64,000 nucleotides of DNA from Chamaecrista fasciculata (GCA_003254925.1 QANZ01042385.1:28974-92973); one strand, 5' to 3'. Shown: positions 23,917 through 36,734, counted from the first letter of the stretch. The notes: generated from the letters alone by a model not told the origin. Numbers and translations are program-made.

Positions 23917-25491
23917 GGGTCAGTTCGTTTCCGTTTTTTTTAAAATTTGTTTTGATTATAATCATGGTTTGATTATAATCAAATTTGATTATTTTTGTAG
24001 TGGTGTTTGGATGATTGTTGATTATTTGGTGTGAAATTATTAAAATGGGTATGTAATGATTGTGGTAGGTGGATAAAAAGTAAGGAAATTGATAAATTGT
24101 ATAGGGGTATAAATGGAAGAAAAAGTTAGAAAAAGTAAGGTGTGATTTGATTATAATAAAAGTGTGTTTGGATGTGATTGTTGTTTTGAAAAAAAACAAA
24201 AATGTTACTGTTTGCCTTGAAAAGCGTGAAATCTTGATTATTTTTGTGAGTAGGTTGGGGGATGTTTTTCCGAATCGGTGCACCGTTTCATTTTTTGCCT
24301 ACGAAACGGTGCACCAACCAGGATTAAAGTGTCTTTCAGTGTCGACATTCGGTGCACCAGCGAAGAAAATCGGTGCACCGATTCGCATCAGATGAGAGAG
24401 AAACCCTGAAGCTGGCGGACCCGAAAAATTTCTTCAATTTTCTTCAATTTTTATTACAAAAAAAAAAAAATTACTATCGCTGTATGGTGACTCCTTATCC
24501 CCTTTCGCTGGCTTCACCCATATCTTCTTCGTTTATCCAACTGAGCTTCGATTCTTCTCAAAGTGTATTAGGGCATTGACGGAGCTCACCAACAATGGCA
24601 CTTTCCCTATCTTCCCTTACATCTTCTTTCTCTTGTCTCTCCTTCTCTTCTCATGTTTCGCCATAGGTATGAGAAGTTCTCGATCTTTGTCTCTATTGGC
24701 CATTACCATCGGCGATTTCTCATCGCCCATCGCTGGCGGTCAGAGCAAACGACGCCGTTTGAGAATTCAAAAGCTGAATGCTACACTTCTGCAACTGTAT
24801 TTCAGTCAAAGAGAGAGACGAGGAAGGAAATAGTTTTCAACTTCAAGCCGGAAATCTGTCTTTCAATTTCTTGTTCGTTTTGGGTTTTTCTATTAGCAAA
24901 GCTGTTTACGTGTTTCAATTATTCAAATATTCCAATTTTTTTATATAGAAGTTGACGTTAGTTTCTCTAAGAATGGGAATCTGAAAATCAAAGCTTTCGT
25001 CGGAAAATCGAAGCTGATTCTACGGACACATGGAAAATCGAAGCTGAAAATCGATTTCCCATTCTCTGAGAATGGGAATCTGAGAATGGGATGAGAGAGA
25101 GACGAGAGAGACGAGAGAGAATGGGAAATCGATTTCTGGAGAGGGACGAGAGAGAGAACAGTGGGGAGGAAGAAGAAAAACAATGGCTAAAATATGAATT
25201 TCAATCCTAAATTATTTGGACAAAATAACAATTTAGCCCAACACAAGAATGAGTATTTCCAAAATGGTCCAATATTGAGGTAAAAGACCATTTTGCCCTT
25301 TGTGATTGGAGAATGCATGTATTAGAGTGTAGGTAATTATAGGTTTATGTATAGGGGTATAAGTGTAATTGAGTGTGTTTGATTATTTAAGAATCATGAT
25401 TATAATTGAATCAGGAAAAAAACGTAAACGAACGTGTTTATTTTGATTATAATCAAAACAGATTATAATCAAAACGGAAACGAACTGGGCC
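23917..25491. mobile_element. TIR element carrying an exon-like segment
   Basis: 1575 bp. The ends are GGGTCAGTTCGTTTCCGTTTT and the inverse AAAACGGAAACGAACTGGGCC, followed inward by 'TTTTGATTATAATCA' subterminal repeats. TTC lies outside both ends (23914-23916, 25492-25494), a 3-bp duplication as in PIF/Harbinger, though that superfamily normally uses TTA/TAA. The core (about 24260-25190) is GC-richer and gene-like. There is no transposase. The internal open frames at 23858-24283 and 24147-24395 are arm sequence. Confidence 0.6.
24594..24670 (+). pseudogene. Possible captured transit-peptide exon
   Basis: ATG in a textbook dicot context (AACAATGGC) opens MALSLSSLTSSFSCLSFSSH, a Ser-rich sequence with no acidic residues that looks like a chloroplast transit peptide. 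It runs into CATAG followed by GTATGAG, a plausible splice donor, although the frame meets a stop there. It sits in the core of the TIR element 23917-25491, so it may be a gene fragment carried by the transposon. The parent gene is not recognised. Confidence 0.35.
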
Positions 25492-25495
25492 TTCA

Positions 25496-25640
25496 TGTGC
25501 ATTATAGGTGAAATGTGAGAGAGAAAGGAACAAGTAAAAAGAGAAAACACTTTCTCTTTCTAACCTATTTCTATTTTTATCACTCTCAGCACTACATCCC
25601 TAAAGTACTATAAAAAATCCAAATTGATTGTAGAATAGTA
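25496..25640. mobile_element. Foldback MITE, copy 2
   Basis: GTGCATTATAGGTGAAATGTG on the left; CACTACATCCCTAAAGTACT and AAATCCAAATTGATTG on the right, with a TCTC/GAGA core. It is the same family as 5534-5710 and directly abuts the right end of the 23917-25491 element. Confidence 0.5.
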
Positions 25641-26017
25641 CAAGTGACTTATAAAATCTCATTGCGGAGGGAAAAATCAAATGCTTTCTATTCTAAGAAG
25701 AAGAGGAAACTATTAGTCATGTTCTTCTCTCCTGTCAGTTTTCTAAGGCTGTGTGGGTTTGCTATTGCCCCTTCTTTTGTCATTAATGACTAAATTTTCA
25801 AGACTGTGGTTGAAGAAATAGAGAATCTGGATTATCAAGACATTATGAATACAACTTTGTTTTACATGATGATTAGTAAATTTTGGTATTAGTAAGTTCA
25901 AATTGGATTTTAATTAACTTTTTGCTAGATAAACTAATAATATTTTGAGGGTTATGATATGTATATATATTTTTTTATTTTCAAAGTTGAGAGAGATTAA
26001 AGATGAAATTTAAGAAA

Positions 26018-26539
26018 TGGTAAATTACACAAAAGGTCTTGTGGTTTGGCCCATTTTCAGATATGGTCCATATGGTTTAAAAAGTGTCAAATGGGGTCCC
26101 TGTGGTTTGCTCCGTTAACAAAAAGGGTCTTGAGGTATATTTTCGTCTAAAATTTGTCGGAACTTTTGGCTAAAATACTATTTTAAGACCCAAACTATTA
26201 ATTTTTATGCGTTTGACTCCCTATTTGTATGAAGAAGGACTTTGACACAAAAAAGAGAAAAGTTTCATAGTAATAGTTAGGATCTTAAAATAGTATTTTA
26301 GCTAAGATTTTTGTCAAATTTCATACAAATAGAGATTCAAATGGATAAAAATTAATAGTTAGAGTCTTAAAATAGTATATTAGGTAAGATTTCCGTTAAA
26401 TTTTGGACGAAAATATACCTTATGACTCTTTTTGTTAACAGAGTAAACCACATGGACCCTATTTGACACTTTTTAAATTACATGGACGTACCCTATCTAA
26501 AAATGGGTCAAACCACATACCCTTTTGTGTAATTGACCC
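26018..26539. mobile_element. Mutator-like MITE with 9-bp TSD
   Basis: 522 bp. The ends are TGGTAAATTACACAAAAGGTC and the inverse CCTTTTGTGTAATTGACCC, flanked by TTTAAGAAA at 26009-26017 and 26540-26548. The inner arms share 'TTTTCGTCTAAAATTTG' with the elements at 60609-61798. Confidence 0.85.
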
Positions 26540-26548
26540 TTTAAGAAA

Positions 26549-27220
26549 CATAGTCAAAATCAAGTTCTAAATTAAAAGATGAAAAAAAATACACTTTTTG
26601 TCTTTTTTATTAAGCTGATGGAATAAAGTATAATAGGATTATAGTTTAGAGAGTAAAATATACTTTCCTCATTTTTCAAAACAAAAAAAAGACAAAAAAC
26701 AAAATTTTATGAAAAGAATATTGATATTGATGTCAGGTTTTCAAGGAGTTGGAATTATCACACAAAATGTTATTCTGTCCAATCGTTCGACATTTTTTTT
26801 TAAAAAAAATAATCATATACTCAATTTGGTTTAACCCGAACCACCCTACAAAATAATAGTTAGGTTAATTCGATTGAATTTTAAAAATTATATAACCCAA
26901 CACAATCAAACCACCAAATAGATGTGCCAATTAGGTTTATATTTTCTTTAAACTCAATCTAACCTAATTCCTATACTCACCCCTTAAAAAAAAAACTATG
27001 CTTTTTTTTAAATTTTTTTTTTTTAATAGAAAACTATAGTTTTTTAAAGAAAGAACAAGATGAAATAAATATGGATGAGCCACACCTTCACCAGCTTGTG
27101 TTAGTGACACATGAAATTGAAACAAAAAAATTAGCCATCTGTCAACTACCTAAAGCATCCTCTCACACTTGTCACCAAATGACACAAAGAACCAGCCACG
27201 CATACCACTCCCCTATGGCA
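26549..27220. other. Upstream region of the seed-maturation gene
   Basis: AT-rich DNA to about 27055, then a more mixed stretch with CACTTG (27167) and CCACGC (27196) motifs close to the gene. No ABRE core ACGTG is visible in the last 200 bp. No other gene. Confidence 0.45.
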
Positions 27221-27228
27221 TATAAATA
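27221..27228 (+). promoter_or_regulatory. TATA box
   Basis: TATAAATA lies about 75 bp upstream of the ATG at 27302. The leader between them is A/C-rich (CACTCACAAATCTTCACAAC), typical of plant 5' UTRs. Confidence 0.65.
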
Positions 27229-27301
27229 AACACTCACAAATCTTCACAACACACAATCAAATTCAAAATCAAAATCTCAAGAGAATTCAATCATCATAAA
27301 T

Positions 27302-27604
27302 ATGGCTAAGAGTAAGGATGATATAAAGTATGGAAGCTCACAAGCAAGGCTTTCAGAAGATGAAGCAGTGAGGGTGGCTTACAAGCATGGAACCCCACTT
27401 GAAGGAGGAAAGATTGCAGAGTCTGAAACCATTGATGTGTTTTCTAGTGCTCATAATGTTGCTAAGGGCCAAAATACAGATTTTTCTGAAAATCAATCTC
27501 AGCTGCAGGGTCATAATAATGTAAATACTGAAGCAGATTTCACCACTGGAAGTCCTTGCTTGCCAAAAAATGGACCTCCTCCATCAATGGGTCACAAATG
27601 TTGA
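27302..27604 (+). CDS. Seed maturation protein (PM41-like)
   Basis: An intronless gene of 100 residues beginning MAKSKDDIKYGSSQARLSED. The first about 55 residues form a conserved block: charged start, RLSEDEAVRVAYKHGTPLEG, then GGKIAESETIDVFSSAHN. From memory this matches the small hydrophilic plant proteins annotated as seed maturation protein (soybean PM41; Arabidopsis At2g21820), which accumulate late in seed development; biochemical role unknown. Residues 55-100 are Asn/Gln-rich and end PPPSMGHKC, longer than the short family members I recall. There is no signal peptide, no membrane segment and a single Cys pair near the end. It has a TATA box 75 bp upstream and an AT-rich 3' flank. Coding status is well supported; the family name is moderately sure. 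Confidence 0.8.
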   Translation: MAKSKDDIKYGSSQARLSEDEAVRVAYKHGTPLEGGKIAESETIDVFSSAHNVAKGQNTDFSENQSQLQGHNNVNTEADFTTGSPCLPKNGPPPSMGHKC

Positions 27605-28500
27605 ACCCATTTATTTCTATGTGCTTTTGTTTTTAATTTTTATTTGTAGTTAGAAGTATCTATCAACTTGTTTCTTTAAGTCATTTTTCTTAGATAAGAC
27701 AGCAGAGAAAACTTATATTTCATGCATTTATATGAAGTAAACTAATTAGTTCTTAATAATCGAAATATATAATTTAGTTTTTTAAATATTTTAATTATTA
27801 TTTATTTAATTTGTTTTGACAATTTAATCTTTAAATTTGAATTAATTTTATATTTTTTGAATCTTTAAATTTGGACTAAATTAATACTATTAGCTTATTG
27901 AATTTAAAATAATTTTATACTTTTAATCTTTAAATTTATATTATTTGTTATTCAAATTTGTATTATTTGGTTTTTTAAATTTGATTTAGAAATTAAATTG
28001 CTGATAATTACAATAATTCAACAATTATAATAATTTAGTTGATTAATATATTTTGATTATTTAAAAATTGAGTAGTTGATTCGGTCTAAATTTATAAATT
28101 AAATAGTAAATTTTCTTTAAGACAGTACAGTATCACCAAAGTAGCTTATATGCTTGGATTAAACAAATACTATTAGATGCATTTGAAGCCATTGGGAAAA
28201 CAATAGGAAAGAAATCAAAGAATGATTTTATATCTTCAAATAAGAGGAACTTGTAATTTTTCCTACAACATTATTAAAAAAATAAAACAGCAATTTGAGA
28301 AGAAAATATATCTTACTAAAAGATTGATAATACTTAAATGAATTTAACCGGATGGAAAGTTTACTTCACTGTCTGTAAAAGCAAAACTAGCTCAGAAAAT
28401 TCAAAGTTTCAGTATAGCCAGGGAATCTGCAGAATTTAGTCAATCAGAAAGAAAAAACAAAACGGGAAAGAATGATTTTATATCTTTAAATAAGAGGAAC
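27605..28500. other. 3' flank and AT-rich intergenic DNA
   Basis: Very AT-rich, with decayed 'TTTAAATTTG' motifs at 27780-28070. A short direct repeat (AAGAATGATTTTATATCTTC, AATAAGAGGAAC) occurs near 28218 and 28469. No gene. Confidence 0.5.
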
Positions 28501-28510
28501 TTAATAATTT

Positions 28511-28992
28511 GGCCAAAAATATATTTTTGTCTATTTTTTTTTTCTCAGGTCTCAATTTGATTTCGTATTTTTTTTATTGCAGTTTTAGTTTTATATTTTT
28601 TTTAATAAGATGTAGAATTGGTGTAAGTCTCAATTTGGTTTCCAATTTTTGTTATTGCACTTTTAGTCTGATATCATTTGATCTGGTGTAGAATTGGTAT
28701 ATATTTTTTTTTTTGCAGATTTAATCTTATATTCTTGCAAAAAGTTTCACTGTTAGCCCACAATGTAGAACTTTTTATAAAAATATGAAATTAATTCTGC
28801 ACTATGATCAAAAGAAATGAGATCAAATCTACAACTTGACCAAAAGATATGTGACAAAAAATACAACAAAGAAAATATACGAGATCAAATCGAGACCTGA
28901 GTAAAAGATGTAAGACAAAAAATGTAACAAAAAAATATGGGACCAAATTGAGATCTAAGCAAAATGTATGAGACTACAAAAACACTTTGACC
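28511..28992. mobile_element. Mutator-like MITE with 9-bp TSD
   Basis: 482 bp. The ends GGCCAAAAATATATTTTTG and the inverse AAAAACACTTTGACC are flanked by TAATAATTT at 28502-28510 and 28993-29001. The arms hold 'CTCAATTTGATTTC' motifs and the inverse 'GACCAAATTGAGA'. Confidence 0.85.
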
Positions 28993-29001
28993 TAATAATT
29001 T

Positions 29002-29400
29002 TAAGTGCAACATTTTTCAGCGATTGTTTTAGAAACTTTTGTCTAGGTAGGTTCAACTATACTCTAACTTCATTCTCATTTTCCTTCTTCAAGAAAACAG
29101 CAATTTGAGCAGAAAATGCACCCTTATGAAGGACATGAACAAGTAGAAAAAGTTTAATTCACTGAGTTAAAACATGGAAAGAAGGGAGTATACATCAGTC
29201 ATGAATCCATGATATAAAGTTCACCTAAATAAGCAAACTATATATGAATGCAGACAGAAAAGTGGAAATTTCAGGTAGCCACAGAATCTGCTGAATTTAC
29301 TCAGTTAATAATCCAGCATTTAGAACATTAACAAGACAAAAATCAAGCGGAGAGTCAGGTCTTGTAATAACAAGATTGGACAACAGAATAAGATGACAGT
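29002..29400. other. Intergenic, no gene seen
   Basis: Mixed-composition DNA between two MITEs. Pieces such as CAATTTGAGCAGAAAATGCA resemble CAATTTGAGAAGAAAATATA near 28290, so it is a duplicated segment. Confidence 0.45.
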
Positions 29401-29412
29401 TCATTATATTAT

Positions 29413-29828
29413 GGTCAATTTGTACTTTTCGTTCCATAATTTTTGTTCAGGTCTCAGTTTGTTCTCATAAATTTTTCTTTTGTACTTTTGGTTCTATATT
29501 TTTTTTGCTCAGGTTGTAAATTTGGTCATGTATCACTTTTGGTTCTATATCTTTTGATCAGATTGCAAATTAAAATTGGTCTCATATCTTTGTAAAAGGT
29601 TCCACCGTGAGTCTCACCTTACCCAAAGATACGAGACTAATTTTGCATTTGACTTAAAGATATGAGACTAATTATACAACCTGACCAAAAGACATGAGAC
29701 CAGTTTTGCAACTTACTCAAAGATATGAGACCAAAAGTGTAACAAGAAACCAAATCTGCAACCTGAATAAAGGTATGAGATCAAATTGAGACTTGAACAA
29801 AAGTTATGAGACAAAAATATTTTTGGCT
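29413..29828. mobile_element. Mutator-like MITE with 9-bp TSD
   Basis: 416 bp. GGTCAATTTGTACTTTTCG at the left, the inverse ATATTTTTGGCT at the right, flanked by TTATATTAT at 29404-29412 and 29829-29837. The arms repeat 'TATGAGACCAA' motifs. Confidence 0.8.
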
Positions 29829-30169
29829 TTATATTATCGAACATGAATATTCTTTCAGCTTACTTTTTAACCAGAAATCCCGCTTAGCTTTGAAGTTTGA
29901 ACAAGGTTCAAGAGAACTCATATCACAGTAACATCAGAAATATACAGCATACCAGCTACGTGATTGAAAAACTCGACCGCCAATCATTTCCATGAAGCTT
30001 ATTGCATTTTCCCAACAGATTATGAATTGCAATTAAGTGGATAATCATAATTAACATATTTGTTTACTAAACCTCTTGGTGCTTCACGTTTTAGTTTGTT
30101 GGTGTCTAAGTTGGACTTGTTGGATTGCCACCAATCTCAAATTGAGGGAGGTGGTGTAGAAATTATTTA

Positions 30170-30445
30170 GGTCAAAGTGTAAATTTGGTCATGTATATTT
30201 TTTTGTTGTATTTATAGTCAATCTTTGTAAAAGGTTCCAATTTGGTCTCATATTTTTGGGTCAAGTTGTAGAATTGATCTTATATCTTTGTAAAAGAATC
30301 AACTCAATTGTTAGTTGATCCTTTTACAAAGATATGAAACTAAATCTGCAACAAAAAAGATATGAGATCAAATTAAGATTTGACCCAAAGATATGAGATC
30401 AAGAGTGTAAAAAAAATCATATGGGACTAAATTGGGACTTTGGCC
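30170..30445. mobile_element. Mutator-like MITE with 9-bp TSD
   Basis: 276 bp. The ends GGTCAAAGTGTAAATTTGGTC and the inverse GGGACTTTGGCC are flanked by AATTATTTA at 30161-30169 and 30446-30454. Confidence 0.85.
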
Positions 30446-30454
30446 AATTATTTA

Positions 30455-31974
30455 AGTATGGTAGTTTGTAATAATGACAACTGTACATAATTATTGTTAA
30501 GTTAGTTTTGGTGTATAAACTTTTGTATTAGGAGTTTGGTTGTATTATAGCTTAGCTAGAAGCACTTATATATATACACTTCACTTTTATTCAGATTAAT
30601 AAAGTATTTCTTCTGTCATTCTTTATCACTAAACTTTTGACTTGAATACTTCAAGAAAGCGATAAGAGTGAAGATGGAAAGTTAAGATGCACTTGTGGGG
30701 TGAAGAAAGGTATTCGGAATCCATAGCCATGGAACTCAAAAATGCATACTATGCAGCCAATTACGTGTGCCCTCAAAATAATGAAGGAGTAATTTTGAAA
30801 CTGATTCTATAAATATGAGAATAAATTTAAAAATATTTTTAAAAGATATGGGACTATCCATAAAAAAACAATTATGGGATTAAATTTGAGTTCATCTCAT
30901 CCCACTTGACCATGTCAGCTTTCTCTCTTTTAACTCAATTGTCCACGTCACAATTAATAGAGGGAGATAGAAAAAATTCAAAGTAAGACTAATAGTGGAG
31001 TCTTTTGCAAAAATATGTGACTAAAATTGCAAAAAAAAAAAAAGAGATAAGGGTCTGATTTGCAACCTGATAAAAAGATAAGGAATCAAAATGTCACTTT
31101 AGCCAATTTATTTTTGTTAAAATTATGAAATAGCTCCAAAAGTGCCAAGTTCCATTATTTTTTTTTTAATGAAATTAAAGCTCAGAATACCAAAGTGTTA
31201 ACGGAGAATACCACATGGTACCGGAATATCACTTTTTGATCCACAGGATATTAAAGTAGAATATAATCAAACCACAGGATACTAACGTATAATTACCATA
31301 TAAATTATTGGGTCATTTGGATGTAGGTCTTTAAACTTTGAATTTTGGAAATTAAATCTTTAAATTGAAGGTTTAAGAATTAGATCTTTCTATCTATTTT
31401 TTTCACTAACGGTGTTAATTATTGTCATGTCATCTTTATATGTATTTTATTTTTTTCCATCTTATTCTTAATAAGATTAATAACTTTTCTAAAGAATAAA
31501 TTAAAAAAGATATTTCATAGCATAATATATATTATTTAATCTGGAAGTAAGAAAAACTCTAACATCAAAGAGATTTTCTTATTAGGATCGATGATGTGGC
31601 AAAGAATTAAATACTTGAAAGTATGACATGACAATAGTAATTGACACCGTTAGTGAAAAAACAGATAGAAGGATTTAATTTATAAATCTTCAAAGTTTAA
31701 GGATTTAATTTCTAAAATTGAAAGTTTAAGAATCTACTTCCAAATGACCCAAAGTTTAAGGGGTCTTATTGCATTATTTTTCCTAATTATAATTATTTAT
31801 TATGGCTATAATTCTAATATTTATATATCGTATTTTATTTACATTTAAAATAAGTAATAATTATTATTTATTATATTATCCAGTTCAATTATAGAGTTAA
31901 CTGATTAAACTGATTAGAGTGTAAACCGAACACTGTTTTAATTTGTTGAACTGTCTGATTCTAACAACATTAAT
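30455..31974. mobile_element. Decayed TIR elements
   Basis: 30790-31110 carries partial 'ATGGGACTA' and 'GGAATCAAAATGTCAC' arms. 31090-31300 is one arm of the GGTACC family. 31305-31775 is a foldback element: GGGTCATTTGGATGTAGG on the left, CTACTTCCAAATGACCC on the right, with a mirrored 'CACTAACGGTGTTAATTATT' core. The last is a relative of the outer element at 47510-48467. No gene is present. Confidence 0.5.
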
Positions 31975-32279
31975 AATTACTCTCATAATCTTATTGATAG
32001 AACTTTATGCATCAACATTATTATATCAAAATACATATCATCAAATTCAATCATACAACATACTCTAGCCAAAAGAAATAAAAACATACAACATAGTCAC
32101 ACTCACTCCTTTTATTGGATGTTGATGTCCTTGAAGGGACATTCAAATCTACACACATACATACAAAGTACACAAGAGCTTGCATGGTACCATCTCACAA
32201 ATATATAATTAATAAATGGGCATTCCCTTATTCTAGTTTCTCATTATGCTTTATGTGATTTGAGAAAATTAACAAGCTC
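31975..32279 (-). pseudogene. UGT remnant: C-terminus plus 3' flank
   Basis: On the minus strand 32279-32244 encodes ELVNFLKSHKA and a stop. This is the C-terminal end of the UDP-glycosyltransferase whose nearly full copy ends GLVNFLKSHIA at 40362. The following about 270 bp (for example CAAAATACATATCATC, AAAAGAAATAAAAACA, TTATTGGATGTTGATGTCC) match the 3' flanks of the copies at 39050-39300 and 63310-63897. The rest of the coding region is absent; a copia fossil begins within about 100 bp. This is the oldest-looking member of the tandem array. Confidence 0.85.
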
Positions 32280-32289
32280 AAAGGATACG

Positions 32290-35200
32290 TTTATAATTTT
32301 ATATGACCGGTTAGACCATCCCGTTCATAGAAAATTTATGGGCCTGTAGTTCCACCTTGTGGACTTGTAGATCCATTTTATTCAAATAAAAAAATTGAGC
32401 TCAATTTTCAAATTATTCTATTAAGATAAATTATTTTAATAATGCTGGTGCATTTATATCTCAAGTTATGAAAGGATTATTATATGCCAGTTGAGATAAG
32501 TGTGGTACATCATGTTGCTTATGTTCACACTGGAAAGGGTCTTATTGAATAATTAATTATATGCCTTCTATTAATTACTAGACTATTATTGGTGATGAGA
32601 ACAAAATTCCCTATTGGGTTTAAGGATACATATACATGATGCAGCACTTGTACGTATTAGACTAACAACGTATCATAAGTTCTCTGCTGTGCAATTGGCT
32701 TTGGGTCAGAGCCGAATATATATCATTTAAGTATTATTTGGGTGCACAATTTGTATTGCTCCACCACACGCACCAAAATGGGACCCAACGAAAATTGAGA
32801 ATAGAAGTTGGATATGAATCACATTCAATTATTAAATATCTTAAAACCCCTGAAGGGAAATACGTTTATGATTTGATTTATCAATTATTATTTTAATGAA
32901 ATTAATTTTTCAGTATTAGGGGGAGAAAGAAAGAAAATAGTTGGAAAAATGAATTACAAAGATTGCATGGTTATTACATTAGTTTGATCCTCATATAAAA
33001 TAATGTGAATTTGAAGTTCAAAGAAAACTTCATTTGAAGAATATTGCAAATAAGTTGCAAAATGCATTCACTGACCTATAGAAATGACAAAGTCAGATAT
33101 TGCAACTGAAAATGCTCCAATATATCTTGAGGTCACTGAAGGACAAAGAAATTCTATAAATAAATATATAACACGTCTGAAGCGTGATCGGTTCCAAAAA
33201 ATAAGAATCCTCGAAAATAAAAGGAGCACATGAAAAAGATGGCCTAATCGAGGAAATATATGTTTTAAATAATAAAGGAAAGCATAATGAATGAAAAATC
33301 TCCAGAAGGGATTCAGGTACCTGAAAGTGAAGAAAATAATGAGATTTCAATATGTTTATTATTGGAAAAGTATGGAACCGATATGAAAATATAGTCGACA
33401 AAGTATTTACATATAATGTAGCGCTACAAATTATAAAAATGAAGATCATGAATAACAATTCGTCGAAGAGCATCGACATAAAAAATTGGCCATATTAGAA
33501 AGAAAGTATCCCTCATGAGTTAAACTCACTCGGGAAATTTGTCAAATTTTGGGACTTGTAGTCCAAATATATGATGGTGTAAAGCCAATTGAATATTAAT
33601 AAGTTTGTGTGAAAAGAAATGAGAAAATTGACATTTTTGAGATACAATATTAAAAATTTATAATGAGGAGACGAATTCTCCCGTGGTGGATGCAATTATT
33701 TTTAATATCTTATTAATTTGGTTGTTTATAAAAACTTTGATATGTGTCTAATAAATGTTGTTGTAGTAGAATTATATAGACCATTTGATTGTAGTGTATA
33801 TATATATATATATATATATTCCTCAAAGGTCTAGCATTGATTATTTGGAGATATATTCTCTTGAGGTGGATGCAATCCCCTTTAATATTTTATTAGTCTG
33901 GCAGTGTATGAAAATCGTGATATATGGTTATAGTCTATTTGTATGGCTCATTGGATAATCAAATTTATATAAAAATCCCTTAAGGATTCAAATTATAAAA
34001 AGCATGCCAGATTTATTGTCTAATAAAGATAAATAAAATCCCTACATGGGTTCGAAAAAACCTAGACATATGTGGTACAATTGTCTAAGGGAATATTAGT
34101 TAAAAAGATATTATAGAAAAATGATCCAATTTGTCTATGTATTGTCATAAAGAGATATGGATCAAAATGCATTATCAATGTTGTATATATTTATGATTTA
34201 AACTCCTTGAGAGCTCAAAATATAGTAAATTATTTCAAGAAATAGTTTTGCAAGAAAGATTTTAGATAAACTAAAATTTTTGTCTCATCTTACAAATTAA
34301 GCATATTATAATAGTGAGGTTATTATTTATAGAAAATCTATTAAGATTGTTTTGCAAGGACAAGAGGTGCATCCATGATGGATAAATCGATCACTTGAAG
34401 TGATACAATATCCTTTTAATCTCAAAGAAAAAAGAAAAACTTTGGTCTGATAGTATCATATCTTAATCTTATAAGGGTATTAATGTTTTCGGAACACTTG
34501 CTAGCAAAATATAGTTCTTCATTAATCAAAAGAATGAATAAATATATATTTTAAAATATCTCAAAAGAATAGTTGATAAATGTTTATTTTATTTAAATAA
34601 ATTTAGTTCACGATTCCTTGGTGATGTATGCTAGCTAATTATCTGATCCTCAAAGATAATGCATAAGGTAAATCAAGAATGTGTTTAGTTTAGACTACTA
34701 ATTCAACACATCCAAAAGATGTGTAATTTTTTTTTGTAGGGAAATATGCCAATCGTATTTTATGAAGATAATATGATGTCATGTATAGTTCAGCTAAAAT
34801 TTAAGAGGGATACATGAAAAGAGATAGAACGAAATATATTTCACTAAGGCGACATACAAATCCAACAAGTTCAATCAAGTGATAATATAGCAGCGACATA
34901 GAAGTTCAAGAAGTTTAATCAAGTGATAATTTAGCAGATTTATTCACAAAGGCATTGTCAACTGCAACATTTGAGAGGTTGGCTTATCAAATTGGAATAC
35001 ATTGATTAAAAGATCTTCAGTAATGTAATAATGAGGGGGAGATATGTGTTGTACTCTTTTTCCATTCGTCATGGTTTTGTCCGACTAAGTTTTCCTGGCA
35101 AGGTTTTTAATGAGGCAGTTTGTAATGCGTATCAAAACAAATTGTGAATATTCAAGGGGGGTTATAAATAATTAGTATTTGTGAATATCCACAATTGACT

Positions 35201-35437
35201 TTTCATATCTCCATGTATAGAAGTTTTTAATGTTCTTTGTAATTAAGTTCATGATCTTTAGTTTCTTGTGTACATGAATGTGAGTCTATGCATTTATTAG
35301 GTACATTTCCCTCCTCCATATTCTCTAGCCTATAAATAGAGGCTTTAAGAGTTGATGTATGAGTTTGGATATAAGTTCAATAATAAGAACAATTCTCCCC
35401 TCCTACTTTTCTCTCTACTTTTAGTATTCATATTTCA
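32290..35437 (+). mobile_element. Ty1/copia retrotransposon fossil
   Basis: Plus-strand DNA resembling copia pol from the integrase core onward, then the conserved end of the RNase H region (DNLADLFTKAL, about 34930), a purine-rich tract at about 35030-35044 and a putative 3' LTR at about 35045-35437. No 5' LTR or gag part is in the window. The element is clearly broken, with many defects, and is old. A TA microsatellite lies inside near 33800. Left boundary and LTR end are approximate. Confidence 0.75.
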
Positions 35438-35744
35438 TATATTTTAGATTTTTTGTTTTGTTATTATTAATATACAATCAAGATTATACTTTCATAATTT
35501 ATTTTAAAATATTTGAAGTGAAAAATTGAAGAAAGAAAACAATTGAGTTTTGTATACTTTATTACTCTCTAAAATGTAAACTATATTGTACAGGATTTGA
35601 CCTTATAACAATTACATAACTGTAAAGATCAGTTCTTATGAATTTTCAAACCGCCAATCATATCAACAACTGAATAAAATATTATACATATTCGAGCCTA
35701 ACCTAGGTACTTTCCATCGTTGATTCTCATTATTATTAAGAGTG

Positions 35745-35890
35745 TGGATCAGTGGTTCTTCATTTGATCTCTTAACCAATTGGTAGAGGTTTGAATCTCA
35801 CATTTGGATATGGAAAGCATTTCGGGGCCAGCCGTTTACCCTTAAGTGAAGGACCCGCAGCGAAGAGATTAGCCACCGATCCTGACGATA
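35745..35890 (+). mobile_element. Possible tRNA-derived SINE
   Basis: TGGATCAGTGGTTCTTC resembles an A box, and GAGGTTTGAATCTCAC about 45 bp later resembles a B box. They are followed by a GC-richer body ending near GATAGATACCCTT. No clear tail or target-site duplication was found. Confidence 0.4.
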
Positions 35891-36013
35891 GATACCCTTA
35901 GTTAATATATATATTTATATAAAAGCTTATCATTTAAAATCTTGAATAAAAGATTGTAAACACACGTGTTAAAAAAAATAAAATGAACACTTGTTTCTCC
36001 ATGTGTTTTTTAT

Positions 36014-36047
<34 letters not shown>

Positions 36048-36734
36048 CCATGGGTTGTTTATCTCTCACTTTATTAATTAACTAAATAAAGAGATAATTT
36101 GATTCATCAGTAAATAATGTCAATATTTATTATGTTTATATCTTATATTATTGACATTTTGAGATAAAGATATATTTTTCAACTTTTTTCACAAATTTAT
36201 TATTAAACAAAAAATCATTGTTTACCACTGTTTCAACTTTCCATTTTCAACAATGAATCTTCAAAATCAGTTAAAATATTTAAGATAAATAAAATGATAT
36301 CTATTTATTATCTATCTATTATCTATCTTCTATTATCTACTATAATAGTTTACCACATACTGTTACGTCATACATTTCCTCATTCATGGTAATTTCTTTT
36401 ATTATAATCTATTTTAAAAAATCTAAATGTAATTATAAATCAAAATAGGGTTAATTTCGGTATGAAATGATTATGGATCTTCAAATATTTCCATTAATTT
36501 TTTTGTTTTTCAACAAAGTTTTTAGTTGGTTAAGAATGATTTTCTATGATATATTTGAAGATCTTTCATTTAATTGGCTATTGTCATTTAATATAGTATT
36601 TTATATTACTATTATTATTATTATTATTATTATATGACAAATCATTTGATTAACCAAAAATCTTTTTCAGGTATATATTATTAATTTAAATATATATATT
36701 CAAATAATATATATATTTTGAAATAGTGAGGTTG
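35891..36734. other. AT-rich DNA and microsatellites
   Basis: An (AT)n run at about 36018-36048, TTA repeats at 36610-36640 and ATCTATT repeats at 36300-36340. No gene. Confidence 0.6.

Noticed and set aside
33093-33695. Minus-strand open frames at 33.1-33.7 kb
   Set aside because: They are antisense to the copia fossil and AT-driven.
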